Below the pieces are notes generated by a model. It saw only the letters and a list, made by a program, of their open reading frames with translations. It had not been told where the DNA came from and ran no database searches. From the NCBI GenBank assembly GCA_047967505.1, contig CM106541.1: a stretch of DNA of 64,000 bases; one strand, given 5' to 3'. The position numbers and the translations under genes were made by a program. Below are positions 21,624-32,500 of this stretch, in pieces (positions within the stretch are counted from its first letter, which is position 1; each line of letters starts with the position of its first letter). Source of the stretch: Dipteris shenzhenensis (lineage: Eukaryota; Polypodiophyta; Polypodiopsida; Gleicheniales).

Positions 21624-22130
21624 AGCTAGAACTGGTAAGGGCATCCTCTTATCTGTTGAGCACAAACGTATTGTTTTCTTTCATGGTATCAGAGCCTGGA
21701 CTCTAGCAAGAAGATTTGGTAGTGTATTTCTGTTTGCGAGCAGATTGTGAGAGATGGCCTAGCTCGCAAGCCTGTGAATCCCACCGTTCGACAAATGTGA
21801 AAAGTTGAACAGCTCTTAACTATCCACTCTAGAAGTTTAAGATGAACACCATCCTAAGCGCATATGAGCTTTGAGAGACTGCTACTGGGGTGGACGTGAG
21901 GCCAATTACGAGGCCGGATCCAGCCAATGCAAGACAACAGATAGTACCAACTGCGGATGAGGTTCTCACGTGAACAAGAAAAAATACATATGCGATGTGT
22001 TCTATTATCTGCAATGTAAGTGATTACGTCATGGCGTTAATTCAACGTGTCACCACAGCAGAGGAGGCATGGACGGTCTTGAAAAATCAGTACGAGACCA
22101 CGAATTAGACGCAGAATCAGACCACGAATC
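21624..22130 (+). pseudogene. copia LTR end, primer site and gag fragment
   Basis: tggtatcagagcctg at 21684-21698 is an initiator-Met primer site preceded by the LTR end tttctttca. From about 21837 the frame reads MNTILSAYEL, ETATGVDVRP, KNTYAMCSIICNVSDYV and TTAEEAWTVLKNQYET, a clear copia gag (UBN2-type) with stops. It ends in low-complexity sequence near 22130. About 60 bp of LTR remain before the LINE. Confidence 0.7.
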
Positions 22131-22650
22131 AGAGAGAGACTATTTCATGAGTTTATTGTTTCCATTCAATGGAGAAAAGTTACAGAAAACAAGAAGAGTT
22201 CTCTCTAGTTCATGCACGCTTTCTCTAGTTCATGCATGCACTCAGACACCCTCAACAAAGATGAGCACTCATTAAAACCTTCATGGATTTATGCATCTCA
22301 GTAAACTCAAATATAGTTACATGTTCCAATTTTAGACAGATCTTAAAATGCATCACATGTCTTACCTTTCAACTCCCATCCTGTCAATCACTCAAGACAC
22401 TAGACTGATTGCTAGATGGCTTGGGTAAACGCTCACGAAGTCACTGTTTCATTCTATTGTCTCTTAAAAGCCAAAACAATCTCTTCAATTAAATTTTCAC
22501 GAGAGCATATGTCACTAATTATTTTCTTGCAGTTATGCCTACATGACTAGGCCAAAACTGCTTTCAAGCCCTCTGTTTCTGAAATTATAAACAGCCTCTG
22601 CAATCAAGTATGGTGGCACGGGGGAGTGATACTTTCAATTTGAAAGGGTC
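22131..22650. other. no gene recognised
   Basis: AT-rich sequence with a short direct repeat (ctctagttcatgca twice near 22202 and 22220). Confidence 0.5.
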
Positions 22651-22762
22651 TCTAAAGCTCACACGAGGTATGAAAAGTTGTGTCCATAAATACTGGGATA
22701 GCACCGGTAACGAGTGATGTTAGTACAGCCATTGAGGGGACATTTTGGGCTAATTGAGTTAC

Positions 22763-22849
22763 CTGAGCTCCATTTGCTCCAGCTGCGATCGCGTTGAGGT
22801 CGAAAGTGCGACCGCTGCCTTCTGCCGACGAGACCGAGTGCTGCTTCAT
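22763..22849 (-). CDS. possible first exon of an unidentified gene
   Basis: A 29-codon stretch beginning ATGAAGCAGCACTC and ending at a good donor (gctcag|gtaact). It is preceded on the minus strand by a pyrimidine-rich stretch like a plant 5' UTR. It is GC- and CpG-richer than its surroundings. The frame also stays open upstream (another ATG at 22897) and through the donor to about 22652, so it could be a 144-codon frame instead. I recognise no family and found no following exon. Confidence 0.25.
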
Positions 22850-23906
22850 GGTGGCCTGTTCGAAGAGGGAACCAGCTTCCACAAATTGCGGGGTCATCTG
22901 TTTGATAAAACAGCCGACGGCAGTGCAACTAAGCAAAGAATCGGTGGAGGATGACGAAAAGTTGCAGAGGAGAGGTGGCGGCGGAGAGAAGAAGCAAAAT
23001 GCAAAAGGTAGGAGAGCGTTGAAAGAAGAGGTGAGGCAGAAGAAGTGCACTCTGCATGGTAAGCCCAGGCACATCAGTGTCACCACCAGAACCTACTTAT
23101 TCTTACTAGAAACAGCTATCTTCATATTAGACGTGCTCAAATCTGGCACAAACAGTATCCTCTGTGCTTCACAACCATGTAAACATACTTCAGTATTGCT
23201 CATCTCCTCAATTAATACACTGTACATTGCCTCCTTTCCCACAAGGAACCTGTTAGTATTCTATAATAATCCTGCAGGCTGACATCAGTAAGTTAAAAGA
23301 TTCGCTTAACAAGAACTATCCAGAAAAACTGGGACATTGAACTTAAAGCACCTCCTGTTACGCTCATCAACCATCGGTTGTTTGCTTTAACGAAGATAGA
23401 TGTTAAAATATGAGTGTAACCATAGATGCATTTACAGAATATAGCTTCACAACACAATTTTCTAGCTTATAAAATTGCCCACTCACTGGAAAAAGAAGGC
23501 AAAATAGAGATAGAAACTTGTAGGGAAGGGCGGAGAGAGACGGGAATAAGGGAAGAGAGAGAGAGAGATTTTGGCACCGTTGGTTCTAACATCTCCCAAG
23601 TTACAGGTCCATTTGGGACACTTTGACACTTGCAAGCTGTTGATTTGCCCAGCATTGAAACCTCAAGGAGCAATGAATAAAAATTATCATCCAAAAGCGT
23701 TCAGGAGGAATAGCCATTTTGAAAAACCTTGGGTTAGCACGGCTTTCAAAAGCAGCACAAGGATTCAAAGGCATCCTATCACAATCAATGTTAAACCTTC
23801 AAATCTTCAACTGAAAAGAGAGGGATCAACAGGAAAAAATCTTCCCCATTTGACCAAGTTATGACAACAATGATGAGCATTCTTAGGCAATGGCAAGTTC
23901 TCAAGA

Positions 23907-24128
23907 TTAAAGCATTCTGTTCAAAAAAAATTCTACTCCTGATATCAACCATGTCCTGACTTCCTTCTGAATTGAGGCCTCTTTAAGGACACTTGTAATC
24001 CCATCAAAAAAATCATGACAACTGGCTACCTTGACAAGCTCCTCGGATTTAGAAAACATCTCAATAATTCCAAGCCAGCTTTGTGTCACATACGACCGTT
24101 TCAAATGTTCAATTGAAGTGCCTTTCAA
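23907..24128 (-). other. exon-like open stretch, unrecognised
   Basis: Minus-strand frame with protein-like composition (SWLGIIEMFSKSEELVKVAS, DFFDGITSVLKEASIQKEV), suggesting helical ARM/HEAT-like sequence. Borders are not resolved. It may be an exon relic of a neighbouring gene. Confidence 0.25.
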
Positions 24129-24460
24129 TAGATTTTTCTAGATGTAACATGCTCTTAAAATGAATTGTAAGTTTTAACCTACATTGAGGCATACTATTTT
24201 GTTATAGTGTAGTATACATACAACTGACATGTCGGACTGTGGAAGCCTTGCAGAGTGATGCCCTTCTTCCTGGTAACGTAAGACGGTCTCTCTTCAATTT
24301 TTAAGGACCTTAAAAAAAATTCCAAAATGTATTCTAAGAACAAAATTTGGACAAACCCAATTGGACATGTACCTAGCTTCTAGAACTACATGAATCACAT
24401 AGGACAGCTTGTTTTTCTTTGTTGCTCAAGTAGTGCAAGAATTCTCATGTCCATTCCTCG

Positions 24461-24631
24461 TCATTTCTCCCACCAATTTGGACTGCAAGATTCTTGAGTG
24501 CAGAGAATGATGTGATACAGCTCCTTTGCCACAGCTGCAATGTATGCAGGCATTAATCTTCCAAACACAACAGAATGTACAACAGCACTATTCCCAAGGT
24601 CCATGGCTATTCTCTGACCATGAAAGCATAA
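24461..24631 (-). other. exon-like open stretch, unrecognised
   Basis: Minus-strand frame reading RIAMDLGNSAVVHSVVFGRL then MPAYIAAVAKELYHIIL, preceded by a possible acceptor (atggtcag). It has the same orientation as the stretch at 23907 and as HUB. The composition looks coding, but I recognise no family. Confidence 0.25.
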
Positions 24632-24649
24632 GACATCATTGACGCACAT

Positions 24650-25591
24650 GCAGAGTAATGAAAAGTGATGTTTCTACACCCATTAAAAAATTATCTAGTC
24701 ATTCCTCTTGTAGAGACTAATGACAGGCACAAAACTTTGAGACCTGTCCACCTTGTGCAGCTCCATCTAACATGTAACACAATAGTGTAAACAACACAAA
24801 TGTAAGCACGTGTACATTAAACCCTCTGAAGACAGACTCCAGAGGATATCAAATACTCGCTCAAAGAAGTCAAAGGCTTATGGGCTGTTCGTAGCAGTAT
24901 TTCAGGAATGCACAAATCACATCTCTTTCCTCCTTTAGACATAATGAGATGGCAAATCCGTGTCCTCGGGACATTGTTCAACATTAAGGTCAAATTCTAA
25001 CTCTGCAACATCAATTCTGGCTGTGATTTCAACATTCTTCTAAAAACCAAATATGCAAGATGGTATGAAAAAAAAGGGATTTACCAGGGGAAAAAAAAGG
25101 GTGTTCAGCTTAGCTAATTCTGAAACAGACCCAACAGCCAGCAACAACTGGGCAGTATCCCAGACAAGCACATGTGCTGCTTAGTGAACTGCAAAAGAAG
25201 TCTAATTAGTTTCTTGTTTGAACCTGTGTCAAACATAGCCCTGGAATTGCCACATGTCGAAGCAGCAAAAATGCTCATATGTAGAAGAGCATCGAAAAAA
25301 ATTGATACTACAGCTCAATTTGTTCATGGAAGAACTTGGAAGCAAAAACATGCTCCCAACATCGATGGCTCACTCAACCAAGACACCTGTTATAGTCCGA
25401 GTCTACAAGCACTGGAGGTTGGATAAAATACGACGACGCCAAATAAAAGAGGCGAAGAAATACAAGTCCAATAGCTGCTTGTGACTGACCTATTTGTCAT
25501 ATGGACATGTCCCCTGGTATGGTGACCAAAACATCTTTGGAAACATTGAATCCAGGTATAACACAGCTAAATATGGACTAACATATGCTTA
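24650..25591. other. 3' flank of HUB, including its 3' UTR
   Basis: About 0.9 kb after the HUB stop codon, read on the minus strand. The HUB 3' UTR must begin here. I see no clear polyadenylation site. Short plus-strand frames between 25172 and 25484 have no recognisable product. Confidence 0.4.
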
Positions 25592-25723
25592 TTAAATGTA
25601 CACATTCCGAACATCGTTCTGTCCAAAGAGTATTCCACATCCAGGGCATTTGCGATGTCGCATCTCCAAATTTTTCTGAATGCAAGGGCTGCAAAATAAG
25701 TGAAAGCATTTCGTGATCACCAC
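25592..25723 (-). CDS. HUB1/2: HUB exon 19, second half of the RING and stop
   Basis: After acceptor ttcttgacag it reads [20 protein letters not shown], then [15 protein letters not shown] and NDVRNVYI, stop TAA at 25594-25592. It supplies C833, H835, C838, C841, C853 and C856 of the C3HC4 RING. The C-terminal FGQNDV block is a HUB family signature. The phase fits exon 18 exactly (KE|VVITKC). Confidence 0.95.
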   Translation of the reverse strand: MVITKCFHLFCSPCIQKNLEMRHRKCPGCGILFGQNDVRNVYI

Positions 25724-26396
25724 CTGTCAAGAACAGTAACTCATGTCAGTATGACTTGACAACAGATTTTTTTGCATATGAATACAGATACAAAGAGCCG
25801 AACTAAGGTATCCCATTTATGAAGATATGTGCCTGGGCATGAATTTCAAAAACCTTCTCTGCACACAACAGTGCAAACATGAGACTAAAGGAGCAAACAG
25901 ACAGTTCTAGCTCAGCAGGGAGGAGCCCATCATTCCCCAACAGCAATGACGATGGCTCATACTTCTGCTGAAAAGGTTCCCACTTTTCCATGATCCAAAG
26001 GCCAACCAAAAATCATGAAACTACAGAGACATGAACACTGACAAGAAGAAGGCCCAGGGTACGAGGGAGTATCACTTGATGCCTGCATAAGCACCAAGGC
26101 AGTCAGTGTGTCTTCAAGTCTAGTACTACGAAGTTTGCCTAGGTATGGTCTAAGTTCAAGGGGAAATTTTTATCAGATCCAGAAGAGTTCTGAAACAGTG
26201 GCAGCAACTAACTAATCCTTGTAAACATGTGAGTTTTTATATTGCAGCAATCTTTATTTAGAAAATCTGGACATTTACCATCATGGCAGCGCTGCAATGT
26301 TAACGGTTAGACAATCAGGTTAGGAAAGCACCAGGAGAGAAAAAAGTCTCTTACCCTTCTACCAGATGCTCAACCCAAGACTCTCTCTTCTCTCTC

Positions 26397-26441
<45 letters not shown>

Positions 26442-26531
26442 CTATTTGCTTCTAGGCAAGCTTGCACATATATTTAACCTCTGACCACAAAAACATGTGC
26501 CAACACTGATCTTTTCTGGTTTAATATTCTG

Positions 26532-26599
<68 letters not shown>

Positions 26600-29500
26600 G
26601 CAGTACACATTTTGCCCACATGCCTCATCACTCTGTGGACTCTACAACCTACCCCTGTACTCTCACGATCAGTAAGACCCCCTAGCTAGTTCTATGGTCG
26701 ACAAACTTCGGTTGACCACCAATCCTAGTCCCATGGACTATCAGATTGAACTCGCAAATGGAACTACCTTCTTGTGCAACACCAAAATCAAAAACTTGTC
26801 TTTTCGCATCCAACATTATACGGACAAGTTGAACTTCGACATCATGCCTCTTTCTCGGTACGATGTCATACTTGGACAACAATGGCTCTACGACTATGAT
26901 CCATCAATCAATCTTCGCAGCCATACTATCCAGTTTATCCACCAGGGAAAACTTATTGAGCTAACTGGTTCTAGGGACTCTCCTTCAACCCCAGTTGCCT
27001 CTGGCATTATCAAAACATGGCTGCAAGAAATGAAAGATGAGTTTTTTATTCAACTTGACAAAATGGGTACCGACGAAAGAGAATTACAAATTGAGAATAC
27101 ATTTCTGAAAGACCACATCTGTGCGCTTAGTAAAGACTTCACTTCTGTTGGTTATGGCAGTAGAGGAGACACCAACTAAGGATCCTCTTGAGTACCTCAA
27201 CCAACCTTTTTTCCAGCCCTACTTGGATATTTTTCCACACGAATTGCCAAAGCAATTACCACCTCGACGACCAGTGGATCACCCAATCGAACTTATTCCC
27301 GACAGTAATCCACCGTCGAAACCTCCTTATCGGGTTTCTTACATTCAAAATGAAGAAATCCAAAGACAGGTGACCGAACTACTCAACAAAGGTCACATTT
27401 GGCCCAGTCGCAGTCCTTTCGGATCTCCTGTATTACTTGTGGAAAAAAAGAATAAGTCAATGCGCCTCTGCATCGACTACCGAGCCCTCAACAAGCTCAC
27501 TATCAAAAACAAGTATCCATTGCCTCGCATCGATGACCTCTTCGATCAACTTCTACACGCAACACAATTCTCAAAGATTGATCTTCATTCAGGTTATCAT
27601 CAAATTCGCATCTGAGAAGGCGATGAGTACAAGACATCTTTTCAAACAAAGTATGGACACTATGAATATTTGGTCATGCCTATTGGGTTGAACAATGCCC
27701 CGGCCACATTCATGACATTAATGAACGACATCTTCAGGCCTTTCCTCCATAAGTTTGTCATTGTTTACCTCGATGACATCCTCGTTTTCAGTAGATCCCT
27801 ATACGAGCACAAACCACATCTTCACCAAGTTCTTGAAGTTCTCCGCACAAATTCTCTCTACATCAACGTTGAGAACAGTGAGTTCTTCAAGACCCAACTC
27901 AAATATTTGGGACATGTTATTTCAGCTCAAGGCATCTCTGTGGATCCCAAGAAGGTCAAGGTAATCCGAAACTAGCTTACTCCTAAGAATGTTCATGATG
28001 TCCACTCTTTTCTCGGATTGGCAAACTTCTACCATACAAAGGTCTATTAGTTTTTCGAAATCGCAACTCCTATGTCCGAATTATTGAAAAGCACAGCAGT
28101 TTTTCAATGGCTTCCCGAAACAGAGTATAGTTTCCAACAACTCAAGCAAGCACTCACTACCACACCAGTTATGGCTATTGCTGACCAAAACCTTCCATTT
28201 GAAGTGACCGACGCTTCTGACATCGCTACATGAGCAGTCTTGATGCAAGAAGGTAGAGTTATTGCTTTTGACAGCCATAAACATTCCGATATCCAAACCC
28301 GATACCCAGTTTATGATAAGGAGTTTCTTGCTGTTGTACATGCTTATCACTCACGGGACACTTCCTATGAGGCACAACCCTTCACAAGAGACATTCTATT
28401 GAAGAGACACTCCCATTGTAATGTACCCTCTCATCAAGGGTCACACCCTTCACAAGGGGTACACACCTCTTCATGCACATACACTTTGGAGTACACACCT
28501 TTTCATGTGTGACTCTCCACTCTCTATATAAGAGAGGCCCAAATGTATGGATGACACACTACAGACACTCAAGCAATACAAATATTCCTTGTTCTCTGCT
28601 ATTTTTCAGTCTTCTTTCTGTTCCTAAGCACATTTCTAAATATAGTAAATCTAGGATTTCTTACACCCACATACCCCCGCCCCCCTCGCCACCTTCCTTT
28701 TCCCTCCCCCCTCTTTTTTTTGTTTTTTTTTTCACCACCAAAAAAAAAAAAAAAAACACTCCCCGACATCTTAGCCTCTCCTTCTTCACCTCCTGGCTGC
28801 CTCTCCACCTCAAGCTTCCACCCCGCCTCTCCATCACCTCGCACTGGACGTGCTTCCCATTATGGGGGGGGGAACTGATGCTCACTCCCGATCGGACACT
28901 AAGACCTAGACCCACACCCCAAGAGAAATGGGGGACAAAGCCAAGAAAGACGACAACACCAACAAAAACAAGCAAACGACACAATTGAAATTGGAGGATG
29001 TGAACACACGTTACAACCGAAGTGGACTAGGTGCCTCAACTTCTTCAGCCTCTATCTCTACCTCAACCTCAACTCCCGCTACAGTTTCAGTTTCGTTTCC
29101 AGCTCCAGCCTCAGCTCCCTCTATCTCTATCTCTACTTCGACTTCAGCCCCCGCTTCAGGCTCAACTCTAGTTCTAGTCTCAGCTCCCTCTACATCTACG
29201 ATCACTGACATACTCATGCCCATGGCGCCGGTTGTTGTTCCCTTCCCCTCCTCTCCTGTTACAGCTCTCGCACTGCTTTTGACCCCTACTTCGGAGGTGT
29301 CATACACTGTTCCGCATTACGCTTCACTCTCCCGTCTCCCTCTCAGTCAGCCCACACTCCCACACCCCGTTGGGACTGCCTCATCCATTCCACTGTCATC
29401 TCTGTTCCTCACTCAGTCACCGTCCAGTTTCCGAACTCAATCCCACACTTTCATGCCACATTCACCACAATTTCAGCATGGATGTGGGTGGATTGATACC

Positions 29501-32500
29501 CTAGAGGCCCGTGAGACCTTGCTCATGGAGATACATAGTTTTCGTGAGCATGAGATGGAGCTGACTCGCTTCGCACGAGAGCAGGTCCGCTTCAACCAGG
29601 AGCAGAGCCACATCATACAGGAGCAAGCTAGGGCCATTCGGGAGCAGGCGGGTCTTATTTAGGGACTCAGACAGGATATCATGTAGCTCCGACAGGAGAT
29701 CACAACCATATACACTGTCCCAGGGAGTACCCCGGTGGTCAAGGCACAAATTGCGAGCATGCAATCTGCTATTGATGAGACTTCCAGATGGGTTGACATG
29801 GCCAAACGGGAACCCACAAGGGTAACCGTTTCGGCTACCCTCATGGAGCAGAAGTAGAGAGCCAGTAAGGCTCTCTACATCAGAGTACGCAAGATCGCAC
29901 GCACTAAGGCTACACCGATGGTAGATGCGACTGTGTTCATGGCCGCTACCTTGGGTGTGGCTGAGCACAGGATAGAGAGGGCATGGCGGGTGGGGAGAGA
30001 TCCCAACCGAGAGCAACCTTTGATCATACGGATCCATGACACTCAGGCACAACTTTCAGCTCTACGACGTAGGTCAGTCCTTCGAGATCAGCCAACAATC
30101 TCTATGGATGAGGACCTCACACCTCTACAAGTTGAGGAGAGACGCGTGCGGCAACTGCCCCCTCCCCTACATAGGGAAGCGGGGTCTATGAGACTCAGAT
30201 ATCCGAGACCTTGTCCTGCACCATTTGCAACTATAATGGTATCTTCTGGTCAGAACCAGGGAACTTCTCGGAATCCTATACAGGCCACGACATAGTCTTC
30301 TATACAGAGATACATCAGAGTCGCCCTCTTCCAATAGTCAGTGGATATACATGGGAGTCTGCCTAAAGAGATGAGACAAGGGATACAGGAGGAGTTCGAG
30401 GTTCAGGTGGAGTTGTAGTCCTTTTCAGATTCACACTTCGAAGACCATTTCAGTAGAGCAGAGAGATACACTTTCCTGATTTCTTTGGATCGGGATTCGA
30501 AACATGGACAGCCGGGATCTGTTTGTCGCAATTTGCTACTTCCCCCCTGAGACCTCCCACTTTGTCAGAGATATCCGAGGTGATGATGAGACATCCCCAT
30601 TTGCTGCCCTTTATCAGTCCATCATTGACTTTTCTAGCCGCGGAGAAGTCCTTCTAGCGGGGGACTTCAGCGCGAGGACAAGGGCCCGTCAGGTACCACT
30701 TCTTGACTTCAGAGATGATTCCACTCTACTGCCACATATTAACCTTGAGGAGGTAGGTATGCTACGGGTTTCGGCTGACAGGCGAGGTCCATTCTCATCT
30801 TATGGGCAAGCCCTATTAGACCTTGGTAAGATACATGATCTCATTATCTATGATGGTCTTGACAGATGGCCCGCTTCAGGTGGTTTCACATGCTTTCCAC
30901 ATCGGGGGGGGGGGGGGCGCTCCAATGTTGTTGATTACATCATGGGATCCCCTATCTTCACATCTCACATTACTGACTTCACTGTAGCACCTCTCCCCCC
31001 AGGGGCTGATCATACATACCTTTTCTTTAGCATCTCCACCTCCCTTCGCACAACACCTTCCACCCCACTCAATGCTTACTCCACCTACCACGATATATGC
31101 TTTGATCGGAATCACTCACCTTCTTACTCTGGCCGTCTGTACATACTTCTCGCTTATATTGACTTCATACCCCTTTTAGAGGATTGTGCTACCCTTGTCA
31201 CCCGCTCACTACACGAGGCTACCATTCACGCTTTCCCCCACACCACTTGCTCCACCCGCCCATCACCCCTGGAACCGTACCCTGTAATAGTCGGTATGAT
31301 GATAAGTGTAAGGCTTTACGCCGTCAACTCTAGACTGGTACGGAGAAAGAAACTAGACTTCGTTTGTCGGAACGAGGAGGAGCTGCTGACCATTTTGTTT
31401 AGTAACAACTCTAAGGACTTCTGGCAGAGATTTCTAGAAGGACGGTCCCCTCCGCCACTCACTGACACTCAGATCTGGCTTGATTATGCACGCACACTTT
31501 ATGACATCCCAAATCAGCCAGTCCCACATCCTGCACCCTCTTCACTAGAGGAGGGGTAAAGGATGCCATAATGAAACTTCATAATGGCTGAGCGAAGGAT
31601 CATGAGGGGCTATGCACTGAGTTCATTGCATATGGGATTACCTAGCCCCGATCTTAGCAAAGCTTTTTAATGAAGCGGTTTGTTTGGGATTTCCACACAC
31701 TTGGACCATTAACACTATCTCACCCATCCACAAGGCAGGGGATCCCATGAGCTCGGAGAACTACAGGACCATTATGATTGAACATGTCATGTCCAAGATT
31801 TATGCATCAGTACTTGACTCCGAGGTTAGCAGACTTGCAGAGTGTCGAGGACTTAGAGCAGCAGGACAGGCCGGCAGATTCCGGCGTGATCATGGAACCA
31901 TGGACCACATTCTCATGCTCAGATGTATCATCGAGTAGCCGAGGTCACGGAAGCAGAGGGTTTATTGTTGCTTTGTGGATTTCCGCAAGGCATTTGATAC
32001 GGCCTCGAGAGCCCGCCTCATACGGCGCCTATAGGACTTGGGTTATGACCAGGAGATCATTTGGGCTGTCATGGCACTTTACGAGAGAGTTTTTCTAGCA
32101 AAGTTCGGGCAAGATCCGGGTGGACAGACGAGATCATGAGCACCATCGGGATCAAACAAGGGTGTGTCCTTTGTCGCCTACCTTGTTTGGCCTCTACATT
32201 GATGAGCTTGAGACAATGATGCAGACACAAGGGGGTGTAGGTTGCTCTCTTGTGGACACGCTGATCCAAATTTTGCTTTATGCAAATGACGTGGCTCTCT
32301 TGTCTTCCTCAGCAGAGGGGCTTTAGAGACACCTAGACGCACTACAGTCCTTTGGTGAGTCTCATGATTTAAAGGTCAACCTGGGTAAAACCAAGGTCAT
32401 GATCTTCAATACATCTCGAGCCATCATGCATCAGGAGCAGTTCACATTTGTGGACAGACGAGATCATGAGCACCATCAGGGTCAAACAAGGGTGTGTCCT

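Noticed and set aside
22794-23282. Plus-strand 162-codon frame
   Set aside because: It overlaps, in antisense, the minus-strand candidate exon and its pyrimidine-rich leader. It is basic and low in complexity, with no domain.
25172-25484. Plus-strand frames just beyond the HUB stop
   Set aside because: Overlapping short frames without conserved motif; they lie in the presumed HUB 3' UTR on the other strand.
28599-28984. Long minus-strand frames at the LINE start
   Set aside because: They are the complement of the C- and T-rich LINE 5' UTR and homopolymers (Gly/Arg/Lys runs), not a gene.
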